DNA of 35,731 bases from Opitutaceae bacterium (lineage in GTDB: Bacteria > Verrucomicrobiota > Verrucomicrobiia > Opitutales > Opitutaceae), in the NCBI GenBank assembly GCA_005799525.1, contig SYGN01000100.1, positions 1 to 35,731 on the forward strand, read 5' to 3'. Positions 7,707 through 15,799 of this stretch are shown piece by piece. The translations under genes and the position numbers were made by a program. Every line of letters begins with the position of its first letter. The stretch's first letter is position 1. The notes under the pieces were generated by a model that did not search any database, was not told where the DNA came from, and saw nothing but the letters and a program-made list of their open reading frames with translations.

Positions 7707-9086
7707 CTATTTCAACTGCGGTTCGATCGGGACGATGGTGGCGCGGTGGGCGGTGACGGCGCTGGCAATTCGTGTCAGCACGTCTGCGTGGGTGGCTGCG
7801 ACGTCGTATTTTTCCGAGGGATCGTGGGGCAAGCGGAAGAGCAATGGCGTGGTGTGGACGTCGGGTTGGGGCTGGCCGTAGCCGCTCTGAGTGCGGAAGT
7901 GGGCCTTCCACTCGCCGAGCCGGCAGGCGAAGAGCTCCGTGCCGCGGTAAAAAAAATACGGGCGCTCGGGCAGCGCGCGTTGCCCGACGAGCAGCGGCAG
8001 CAGATCGAGGCCGTCGAGCGCGAGGCCGGTGGGAGTGGGAGCGCCGGCGAGGGCGAGAGCGGTCGGATACAAGTCAAGCGAACTGGCGGGTTCGCTGGTC
8101 ACCGCGGGGCGAACGCGTCCGGGCATCCACGCGATACCGGGGACGCGCATGCCGCCTTCCCACGTGCTGCCTTTGCCCTCGCGGAGCGGGCCGGCGCTGC
8201 CGCCCTGGGCTCCCTCGGTGAGCCAGGGGCCGTTGTCGCTCGTGAAGAAGACGAACGTGTTTTCGGCGAGGCCGGCGCGGCGGAGGGCGGCGAGAATTTC
8301 TCCCGTGCTCCAGTCAATCTCCTCAATCACGTCTCCGTAGATTCCGCGGGGACTTTTGCCTTTGAAGGCCGGCGATGCGAAGAGCGGCGTGTGGGGCATC
8401 GAGTGGGCGAGGTAGATAAAAAAAGGTTTATCTTTGGCCGCGGTGATCACGCGGAGGGCTTCCCCGGTGTAGCGTTTAGTGAGGGTGGTTTGATCGGCGG
8501 GACGCTCGATAACCTCGCCGTTGCGCTGGAGTACGACGTTCCAACCGTCGGCCGGCGGATGAGCGCTGAAGCGGTCCTTGGCGGTGATGCCCGGGCGGGC
8601 ATCCATATCGTTTGAATACGGCAGGCCGAAGGTGGACTCGAAGCCCTGATCCTGCGGACGAGAGCCGGCGTGAATGCCGAGGTGCCACTTGCCGATATGG
8701 GCGGTGGTGTAGGCGCGGGCTTTGAGCGCTTCGGCGAGCGTGACCTCGGCCGGCGGCAGACCGCCGGCGGAATTGGGAAAGAGTACGCGGCGGTTTCCCG
8801 CCATCCCGCTCCGCAGGGGCTAACGGCCCGTGAGGAGCGCGGTGCGGCTCGGTGTGCAGACTTCGGCCCCGGAGTAGAAATCGGTGAACCGCACGCCCTC
8901 GGCGGCCATGCGATCAAGGTGCGGCGTGCGGATCGTCGGGCTGCCATAGCACCCGAGATCACCGTAGCCCTGGTCGTCGGTGAGAATGATAATGATGTTG
9001 GGGCGGGTCGGTGGAGTCGCCGCGGGCAGCTGGGCGGCGAACGTAAGCAGCCAGGGGAGGGTGGATAAAATTCGGCGTGAGCGCAT
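7707..9086 (-). pseudogene. Sulfatase gene interrupted by an in-frame amber codon
   Basis: A single reading frame runs from ATG 9086 to TAG 7707 and encodes a full-length sulfatase (458 amino acids plus one internal stop). It has a signal peptide ([19 protein letters not shown]), [19 protein letters not shown], the formylglycine site Cys77 in [24 protein letters not shown] and VFFTSDNGPW. Codon 89 (8822-8820) is TAG, where the family has Tyr (TGRYPLRSGM is the usual run); on both sides the frame is intact. One base change from TAC or TAT explains it. A second ATG 16 bp downstream (8804) could restart translation, but that product would lack the signal peptide and the active-site cysteine. It is the last gene of the cytochrome-sulfatase operon, 44 bp after its neighbour. 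A recent null allele, a sequencing error or suppression are the options. Confidence 0.85.
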
Positions 9087-9130
9087 GGGAAAGAAGCGGT
9101 CAATTTTTGGTGGCGATCGAGAGGTAGGCG

Positions 9131-10663
9131 TCAGTTCTTGACTTGCTTCTTCCCCTTCGTGGCGGGCGCTTCCGGCGGCGGCGTGAGCCCGTCAGTAGGT
9201 TGATCCCACAGGCGCCACGGGTCGTCGAGGCGGCGCATTTCAGAGAGCAGCAGGGCTTCCAGTTCAGCGAGTTTCGCAGCGTGGCGCGGATCGGTGGCGA
9301 GGTTGCGCTGGTGGGCGGTAGGAGTGACGCCGGTGAGTGCGATGAGTGCGGGCGCGTGATGCTGTTCCAAGAATTCGTGCGGGTTTTCACGCAGGTTGAA
9401 GAGTTGGGTTTCGCGCACGGTGCCGCCGAGGACATCGAACTTCACGAGTTTCCAGTCACCCTGCTTCACGCTGCGCATCCCGGGCTTCGTGCCGCCGTTG
9501 TAGACACCGTAGACGACGTCGCGCACGAAGTGTTTTTTGCCCTCGAGCACGGGACGGAAGCTGAGGCCCTCGTTGCTCGGGGGTGCGTCGATACCAGCGA
9601 AATCGCAGAGGGTGGCGAGCACATCGAGCAGGTAGGTGTTTCCCTCGGCGCGGGTACCGGGCTTGATGCCGGGCCCCTTGGCAATGAAGGGGACGCGCCA
9701 CGTGTGTTGGTAGAGATTCTGTTTTCCCTGCAAGCCGTGGCGACCGATCGCGATGCCGTGATCGGCAGTGTAAAAGATGTAGGTGTTGTCGAGCTCGCCC
9801 ATGGCTTCGAGCTTGGTGAGGACGCGCCCGACTTGGACGTCGATGGCCTCGGCACAGGCGAATTCGCGGCCGAGCTCGTTGCGGATCGTGCGCTCGTCGC
9901 GGCGCTCCCAGACGCCGCTCACGGCGACCTCGTCGCGGAGACCGGGATGGCCGTGCGGAAAGGGATGGGCGGGCAAATAGTTTTCGGGAAGGGCGGGTTG
10001 CTTGGGATGCGCGGGCGGGAGCGTCGTCGCGTCGGTGTGGTTGGTCGCGCCATATTTCGCGAGGAGGGCGGGCTGGCCGTCGCGCGTGTCGTGCGGGTGC
10101 GAGAAGCCAAAATAGATGAGAAACGGATCACGGTCTTTCGTGGCCTCGCGATTTTGGAGATAAGCGAGCACCTGTTCGCCGTGCCACGCGCTACCGGTTT
10201 CGTCGGTCCCGCCGCGTTTGGAGGCGTCCTTGCGCACGGTGAAGAGCTGGTTGGCCGCCTCGTAACTGTTGCCCAGCTTGCAGGTGCGCATCGTGTCGTA
10301 GCCGGCGCGATTGAAGACGGCAGGAAGAGTGTTTTGAAGGAGATTGGGCGGGCAATGGGCGGCGGCGCCCGGTCCGATCGGCAAATGCCACACGGTGCGG
10401 CCGCTCATGATCATGTGGCGCGACGGCGTGCAGACCCCGCCGATGAATGAGCCCATGTGATACGCGCCGTCGAGCACCATGCCTTGGGCGGCCAGGCGAT
10501 CGAGGTTGGGCGAGTGCAGGGGAGATCTCGGATTGTAAGCTTTGAGGTCCAGCGGCGACTGATCGTCGACGAGAATGAACAAGATGTTCGGCCGGCGGGT
10601 TTCGGCGGCGAAGGCGGTTGCCACGAGCGCGCAGGAAACAATGCAGAGGCGGAGGAGGGACAT
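9131..10663 (-). CDS. Secreted sulfatase (S1 family, Cys type)
   Basis: This 510-residue sulfatase has a signal peptide ([19 protein letters not shown]) and a mature start [19 protein letters not shown]. Cys78 in [14 protein letters not shown] is the formylglycine site. The second metal motif is [20 protein letters not shown]. The usual GKWHLG motif is replaced by [15 protein letters not shown], keeping the lysine but not the histidine, so it belongs to a different S1 subfamily from its operon neighbours. It also contains [14 protein letters not shown], a substrate-side histidine loop. The C-terminus is lysine-rich (KGKKQVKN). It lies 33 bp after the preceding sulfatase gene and 44 bp before the amber-interrupted one, in a single minus-strand operon. 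The substrate is not predictable from sequence alone. Confidence 0.93.
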   Translation of the reverse strand: MSLLRLCIVSCALVATAFAAETRRPNILFILVDDQSPLDLKAYNPRSPLHSPNLDRLAAQGMVLDGAYHMGSFIGGVCTPSRHMIMSGRTVWHLPIGPGAAAHCPPNLLQNTLPAVFNRAGYDTMRTCKLGNSYEAANQLFTVRKDASKRGGTDETGSAWHGEQVLAYLQNREATKDRDPFLIYFGFSHPHDTRDGQPALLAKYGATNHTDATTLPPAHPKQPALPENYLPAHPFPHGHPGLRDEVAVSGVWERRDERTIRNELGREFACAEAIDVQVGRVLTKLEAMGELDNTYIFYTADHGIAIGRHGLQGKQNLYQHTWRVPFIAKGPGIKPGTRAEGNTYLLDVLATLCDFAGIDAPPSNEGLSFRPVLEGKKHFVRDVVYGVYNGGTKPGMRSVKQGDWKLVKFDVLGGTVRETQLFNLRENPHEFLEQHHAPALIALTGVTPTAHQRNLATDPRHAAKLAELEALLLSEMRRLDDPWRLWDQPTDGLTPPPEAPATKGKKQVKN

Positions 10664-10696
10664 AGGGGAAATGGAAACTGGCGGGACTGACCCGGC

Positions 10697-12175
10697 TCAA
10701 CGCACCTGGCCTTTTGCTCGGACTTGTTCAAGGAGCGCGCGGAGCTCCGCGACTTTTTCAGGCTGCCGAGTGTAGAGATTGTCGCGTTGGGCCAGATCGC
10801 GGGAGAGATCAAAGAGTTCCCCCGGTTGATCGTGCGCGATGTAGTCATGGGCCGCGTCGAAGCCGGCGGGGACTTTGCTGATGGCGCCGGTTTTTGTAGC
10901 GACGAGCAGCCACTGGTCGTGGCGGAGAGCGTAGCCGTTGGCGTTCGTGTTGTGCACGATGGTGTGGCGGGGACTTGGGGCGTCGGATTTCCACACCTTG
11001 AGCAAGTTGTGGCTGTCGTGGGCGGTGTTAGCCGGCAGGGGGAAGCCCGTGATGGCGGCAAGGGTCGCCATGATATCGACCTGGCTGATGAGCGCGGGGC
11101 TGACCCGCCCGCGGGGAACGACCCCGGGCCAGCGCACGATGAACGGAACGCGATGGCCACCTTCCCAGAGGTCGCGCTTTAGGCCGCGGAGCGGACCGGC
11201 GCTCCGGTGCTGAAAATTCTGGATACGCGGGTAGGCGTAGTGTTCGGGGCCGTTATCGGCGGAGAAAATGACGATCGTGTTGTCGGCGAAACCGTGCGCG
11301 GTCAGCGCCGCGAGGATGCGGCCCACGGTGGCGTCGGTCTGTTCCATGAAGTCGCCGTAACCGCCAGCTTGGGATTTCCCCGAAAATTCGGCCGAAGGTA
11401 CGATCGGTGTGTGCGGTGAAGTGAAGGAGAAATAGAGGAAGAACGGTTCGGTTTTTCCCTGCTGCTCACCGAGCCAGGCGACCGCCCGTTCCGTGAGTCG
11501 CGGCATGACGGCGGTAAAATCCCAGCCGGAGGTCATGGGGCCCGGGCGCGCTTCCCAAGCGCCTTCGGCGGTCTTGGGCGGTGTGACCAACGGGACGCTG
11601 GGGATGGTGATGACGCGGTCGTTCTCAAACCAAGCGTAGGGAGGGAAATTGGGCACGTCGTCACCAAAATAGTAGTCGAAGCCGTGATCGCGCGGGCCGC
11701 CGGGGATGGGCTTGGTCCAGTCGAAGTCGGCGGATGCGTAGCCGGATACTGGGGTGGGTTTCGCGTCAGGACGCTTGATGGCGTCCCAATTCCAACCGAG
11801 GTGCCACTTGCCGATGCACGCGGTGCGATAGCCTTTTTCCTTGAGCATCTCGGGGAGGGTGAGTTCGGCGGCGTCGAACACGGGTGGACCAAAACTGTCG
11901 ACGATCTTGTGGAATTTTCGCCAATGGAAGCGGCCGGTGAGCAGCGCATAGCGACTGGGTGTGCAGATCCCGGAAGAACTGTGGGCGTCGGTGAAGCGCA
12001 GACCGTCGCACGCCAATTGGTCTAGGTGAGGCGTGCGGATCTTTGAATCAGGATTCTGGATGCCGAGATCGCCGTAACCCATGTCGTCGGCATAGAGGAT
12101 GACGATGTTGGGACGGTCGGCAGCGCGACCAACAAGGAGTGTGCCGAAGAGGAAAATACAGGCGCAGAGGCGCAT
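10697..12175 (-). CDS. Secreted arylsulfatase A-like sulfatase
   Basis: This 492-residue sulfatase has a short signal peptide (LCACIFLFGTLLVGRAAD). The mature chain begins NIVILYADDMGYGDLG, with Asp30/Asp31 as metal ligands. Cys71 in GICTPSRYALLTGR is the formylglycine site. CIGKWHLGWNW has the canonical Lys and His, FSFTSPHTPIVPSAEF has the downstream histidine, and IVIFSADNGPEHYAY completes the metal site. GGHRVPFIVRWPG is the usual C-terminal family block. These features place it with arylsulfatase A-like enzymes. It sits 38 bp downstream of one sulfatase gene and 33 bp upstream of another in the same operon. Secretion to periplasm or outside is inferred from the signal. Confidence 0.94.
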   Translation of the reverse strand: MRLCACIFLFGTLLVGRAADRPNIVILYADDMGYGDLGIQNPDSKIRTPHLDQLACDGLRFTDAHSSSGICTPSRYALLTGRFHWRKFHKIVDSFGPPVFDAAELTLPEMLKEKGYRTACIGKWHLGWNWDAIKRPDAKPTPVSGYASADFDWTKPIPGGPRDHGFDYYFGDDVPNFPPYAWFENDRVITIPSVPLVTPPKTAEGAWEARPGPMTSGWDFTAVMPRLTERAVAWLGEQQGKTEPFFLYFSFTSPHTPIVPSAEFSGKSQAGGYGDFMEQTDATVGRILAALTAHGFADNTIVIFSADNGPEHYAYPRIQNFQHRSAGPLRGLKRDLWEGGHRVPFIVRWPGVVPRGRVSPALISQVDIMATLAAITGFPLPANTAHDSHNLLKVWKSDAPSPRHTIVHNTNANGYALRHDQWLLVATKTGAISKVPAGFDAAHDYIAHDQPGELFDLSRDLAQRDNLYTRQPEKVAELRALLEQVRAKGQVR

Positions 12176-12213
12176 GGGGTGAGGGGGAAAACGGGGTGGA
12201 ATCGGGAGCGAAA

Positions 12214-13650
12214 CTAGGGTGCGGGGTTTTTCTCTAGACCGGTGCGATTGATGAGGCCGCCGAAAGGATTGTTACCGAAGGCCGGGGCGATGAGGTCGCG
12301 GTTCCATTCCGCGGAGGCGGCGGCGAGGCGCGCGGCGATTTCGGGGCGAGCGCTGGCGAGGTCGCGGGATTCGCCGAGGTCGGTGGCGAGGTCGAAGAGT
12401 TGCGGGGCGTTTTGATAGGTGCGCAGCCACTTCCACTGGCCCTCGCGCACGGCGAAAGCTTCGCCCCCGTCCATCCGCCAGAAGAGCCGGGCGTGGGGGG
12501 CGGAGTCGTTCTTTCCGGTGAGGAAGGGAAGGAGATCGGTGCCGTCGAGGGGCGCGAGTGCGGCAGCGCGCGTGGCTCCGGCGGCGGCGAGGGCGGTGGG
12601 TAAAATATCGAGGGAGATGACGGGTTGCGTATACGTGCGGCCAGCAGGGATACGGGCGGGCCAGGAGACGAGGAAGGGGACGCGGATGCCGCCTTCGAAG
12701 ACGTCGCCTTTTTGTCCGTGCAGGGGAGAGTTAACGGAGGCGTTGGCGTTGCGCTTGGTCATCGGACCGCCGTTGTCGGAGATGAAGAAGATGAGCGTGC
12801 GTTCGCGTTGGCCGGCGGCCTCAAGGGCGGTGACGATGCGGCCCACGGCTTCGTCGACGGTGGCGACCATGGCCGCGTAGGTGCGGCGGCGGGCGTCGGC
12901 GATGGCCGCGAATTTTTTCAGCATATCCTCACGGGCTTGGAGCGGAGTGTGGGGCGCGTTGAAAGCGAGATAGAGGAACCACGGTTTCGCGTTGCGGGCG
13001 TGGCGGGTGACGGAAGCGGCGGCCTCTTCGCCGAGGCGCGTGGTGAGTTCGCCGACCTCGGGGACGGCCGTGGTATTGCGTAAGAGGGGAGAGGCCTGTT
13101 CCGCGTCGCCACTGGTGGTGCCCTTCTTACCCGCTCCCACCTCAACTTCGACGATGGAGCCAGGAAGATAGCGGTGGCCACCGCCGAGGAAACCGAAGAA
13201 TTCGTCGAAGCCGCGGCGGTTCGGGTGAAATTGCGGGTGGGCGCCGAGATGCCACTTGCCAATGGCCCCAGTCGTATAGCCGGCGGAACGGAGCGAATCG
13301 GCGAGGGTGGTTTCGGAGAGTGGTAGGCCGTGGGTGGCGGCGGTGGCGTCCCATTTGGGGTTAAATTCGTAGCCGAAGCGTTGTTGGTAACGGCCAGTGA
13401 GAATTCCGGCGCGCGAGGGACTGCACACGGGGTAGGAGACGTAGCCATCGGTGCAACGGATGCCAGAGGCGGCGAGGCGATCCAGGTGCGGCGTAGGAAT
13501 ATCGCGGCCACCTTGGAAGCCGACGTCGTGGTAACCGAGATCATCGGCGACGATGAGCAAAATGTTCGGCCGCGGCGGTGATTCCGCCGCGAAAAGGGAC
13601 ACGAAGATCGGAACAAGCAGGGCGCAGCAGCGGACGAAGGGGAGTTTCAT
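12214..13650 (-). CDS. Secreted sulfatase (S1 family, Cys type)
   Basis: This 478-residue sulfatase has a signal peptide (FVRCCALLVPIFVSLFAAE) and a mature start NILLIVADDLGYHDVGFQGG. Cys76 in PVCSPSRAGILTGRYQQRFG is the formylglycine site. It has IGKWHLGAHPQFHPNRRGFD, FLYLAFNAPHTPLQA and LIFFISDNGGPMTKRN, so all the usual catalytic and metal motifs are present. The PHTPLQA and ISDNGGP patterns resemble N-acetylgalactosamine-6-sulfatase and arylsulfatase B relatives. Its ATG overlaps the stop of the upstream redoxin gene by four bases (ATGA), implying translational coupling. That makes it the first of four sulfatase genes in the operon. The substrate is inferred only loosely. Confidence 0.94.
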   Translation of the reverse strand: MKLPFVRCCALLVPIFVSLFAAESPPRPNILLIVADDLGYHDVGFQGGRDIPTPHLDRLAASGIRCTDGYVSYPVCSPSRAGILTGRYQQRFGYEFNPKWDATAATHGLPLSETTLADSLRSAGYTTGAIGKWHLGAHPQFHPNRRGFDEFFGFLGGGHRYLPGSIVEVEVGAGKKGTTSGDAEQASPLLRNTTAVPEVGELTTRLGEEAAASVTRHARNAKPWFLYLAFNAPHTPLQAREDMLKKFAAIADARRRTYAAMVATVDEAVGRIVTALEAAGQRERTLIFFISDNGGPMTKRNANASVNSPLHGQKGDVFEGGIRVPFLVSWPARIPAGRTYTQPVISLDILPTALAAAGATRAAALAPLDGTDLLPFLTGKNDSAPHARLFWRMDGGEAFAVREGQWKWLRTYQNAPQLFDLATDLGESRDLASARPEIAARLAAASAEWNRDLIAPAFGNNPFGGLINRTGLEKNPAP

Positions 13651-15761
13651 GGGGAAGATTGGGCGAGGGTGCCTCGCTCGGGCACAAAATATTCGACGTA
13701 ACCAAGCATCATTTCGTCGAATGTCTGCGGGCCCCAGCGCACGGTTTTGGTGGGATCGGGGTTGGCGGGATTGCCGGTGCTGTTGTCATACCATGCCGTG
13801 TAGATGAGGCGGGTGCCGCGCGGGAGCGGGATCGGCTCGGCGAGGCGATATTGGAGTTGCCAGTTGAAATCGTAGGCGGGCACATCGAGCAGGCGACGGC
13901 GCGTGCCGTCGGGCAGGACCGCTTCGTAGCGGGCGGCTTTACCGCGGACGTGCATGTGTGGGGTGAAACTCAGCAGCGTCACGGCGGTCGGCAGCGTGAT
14001 GGCTGTGGTCTCGGGGTGGTGGGCGTTACCGGGTGGGATGTTGAGACGAGGATTGGCGAGTCCGGCGACCTGAATGACGTGCTGCGGCGGTGCCGGCGAG
14101 AAAATGAGGCCGAGTTTCGTTTGGTCGTTGGTCGCCTTGCCGTTTGGCGTGTAGTGCATCTGAAAACTCAAGGTGGAGCCGGCGGGGATTTTTTTCGCGA
14201 AGCCGGGTGGGAAAATCGAGGACGTATTGCCGGGCACATACGCGGCAAAGAAGCCGTCGCGTTCTTCGCCGCCCGCGTCGCGCTTGCCGCGTGCTTGCTC
14301 GCCGGGCGGATGGACCCGCACGATCACGTGATGCACGACGGCGCGGGCAGTTGGTTGAACTTCGTAACCCTGCACCCATTTGTCTTCGGTAAAATTGGTT
14401 TCAACGCGGATGGTCTGGTAGGGCATCACGCCGTCGGCCTTAATCGCGACGGCCTTGGGGAACTGGAGGACGGTGTCAGGCGTGCCGATCAACCAGCCGG
14501 GGGGAAATGTGCGGGGCAGGGGCGCGTCGGCCGCATTGCCGATCGGTTTGTCCCCCGCGAGCCACGCGAGGAGGTCGGCTTTGTCGGCGGCAGCGAGCGA
14601 ACGATCGTTGCTCCAGTGGATCGATTCGCCGGGGGCAGACGGGGCGGCGAACCACGGTGGCATGGCACCGCGGCCGACCTGCTTGCGCATCATGCCGGCG
14701 TGGGAGCGCACGTCCTCATACGTCGCGAGGCTGAAGGGGGCGACCCCGCCGTCCCGGTGGCACTCGAGACAGTTGTTTTGCACGAGGCGCGAGATCCGGT
14801 TGTGGTAAGTGAGGTTGCTTTGCGCAGCGGGAGCGGACGTCGGCGCAGCCGGCCAAGCGAGCGCGGCGAGCTGGAGATCGAGGGTGCAACCGGGCGCGTC
14901 AGTCGCAGCGACGAGCGGGCGTTTTCCGGCGAGCAGGGCGGTAAGGGCAGCGCGCACGTAGGTGTGGCGCGGCGCGTCGAGGCTGTAGCCGACGCCGTAT
15001 TGGTCGTCGAGGGCGCCGCGATAAACCAAGGTGCGCGCGGCATCGAGGACGAAGACTTCGGCCGTGGTTTTCGCATCGAGCGCGGTGGCGAGTGTGTGGT
15101 CGCGGTCGTGGACGTATCGGCCGGCGAGCCCGTGTTCGCGGAGGGCGGAACGAATGTCGGCGACGGTGTCGGTGGCGGTCGGGTTGACGAAGAGGCAGGC
15201 GACGCCGCGCGCGGCGAACTCTTTTTCGAGCCGGCCGAGACTCGCGGTCGATTTCATGGTGATGGGACACGTTGTGCTCGTAAACGCGATCACGAGGGCT
15301 TTCGCGGAGCGATAGTTCGAGAGGCGGCCAGTCTTACCGTCGAGGTCGGTAAAGGTGAGATCGGCGACAAGGCGACCGACGCCCGCTTCGGAGGGCTTGA
15401 GTATCTTGGGTCCCTCGCGCGGGGAGGCTGGTGCGGTGGGTGCGGTGGCGGACGGCAGCGGCGGTGTGATCGCCGGTGAAGCGCCGAGGGCATCCCGCAA
15501 ACGTCCAGCGCGTTCGGGGTCGAGCCATCCGGCGACCAAGCGAATCTGCTCGAGCGTGACCACGCCGCGCTTGGCGCGGTCAATCCGGTCAAACCACGCG
15601 GCGTTCCCGGCTTCTGCGCGCGTTAGTTTCTCGTCGTGGTTGGCGTCGAGTTGGTGAAAGCGTTGTTCGAGAAGGCTGGGCGCTTTGGCCGGATCGGCGG
15701 CGATGGGGAGTAGCGGCGCTACGAGTACTGCAGCGACGAGGGGACGAAGGAGGGACGTCAT
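13647..15761 (-). CDS. Exported EF-hand / redoxin / CxxCH / copper-monooxygenase-like protein
   Basis: This 704-residue multidomain redox protein, counted from ATG 15761, starts with a signal peptide (LRPLVAAVLVAPLLPIAAD). An in-frame TTG 42 bp upstream overlaps the previous stop but is less likely. Order of parts: an EF-hand loop at Asp39-Glu50 (DANHDEKLTRAE); a thioredoxin/peroxiredoxin fold at about 130-300 with a single Cys in FTSTTCPITMKS; a class-I heme motif Cys331-Leu-Glu-Cys334-His335; and a C-terminal half resembling the type II copper ascorbate-dependent monooxygenase fold, with His clusters VVHHVIVRVH (about 476) and TPHMHVRGK (about 600). Similar fusions occur in Verrucomicrobia and Planctomycetes and are annotated as redoxin proteins; no substrate is established. 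It lies between the octaheme cytochrome gene (38 bp upstream) and a sulfatase gene (4-base overlap), so a role linked to periplasmic redox or copper chemistry of that operon is inferred. Confidence 0.82.
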   Translation of the reverse strand: MTSLLRPLVAAVLVAPLLPIAADPAKAPSLLEQRFHQLDANHDEKLTRAEAGNAAWFDRIDRAKRGVVTLEQIRLVAGWLDPERAGRLRDALGASPAITPPLPSATAPTAPASPREGPKILKPSEAGVGRLVADLTFTDLDGKTGRLSNYRSAKALVIAFTSTTCPITMKSTASLGRLEKEFAARGVACLFVNPTATDTVADIRSALREHGLAGRYVHDRDHTLATALDAKTTAEVFVLDAARTLVYRGALDDQYGVGYSLDAPRHTYVRAALTALLAGKRPLVAATDAPGCTLDLQLAALAWPAAPTSAPAAQSNLTYHNRISRLVQNNCLECHRDGGVAPFSLATYEDVRSHAGMMRKQVGRGAMPPWFAAPSAPGESIHWSNDRSLAAADKADLLAWLAGDKPIGNAADAPLPRTFPPGWLIGTPDTVLQFPKAVAIKADGVMPYQTIRVETNFTEDKWVQGYEVQPTARAVVHHVIVRVHPPGEQARGKRDAGGEERDGFFAAYVPGNTSSIFPPGFAKKIPAGSTLSFQMHYTPNGKATNDQTKLGLIFSPAPPQHVIQVAGLANPRLNIPPGNAHHPETTAITLPTAVTLLSFTPHMHVRGKAARYEAVLPDGTRRRLLDVPAYDFNWQLQYRLAEPIPLPRGTRLIYTAWYDNSTGNPANPDPTKTVRWGPQTFDEMMLGYVEYFVPERGTLAQSSP

Positions 15762-15799
15762 GGGGGCTGGACGCTTTGGAGCGCGAGACGTTTCACGAA

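Noticed and set aside
7707-8804. Separate 365-residue sulfatase gene starting at 8804
   Set aside because: It is in the same frame as the upstream piece and separated by one TAG codon; alone it would lack the signal peptide, metal ligands and formylglycine cysteine.
13578-15479. 633-codon plus-strand open frame
   Set aside because: It lies opposite the redoxin/Cu-monooxygenase-like gene, is Gly/Arg/Val-rich, and has no domain. Shadow frame.
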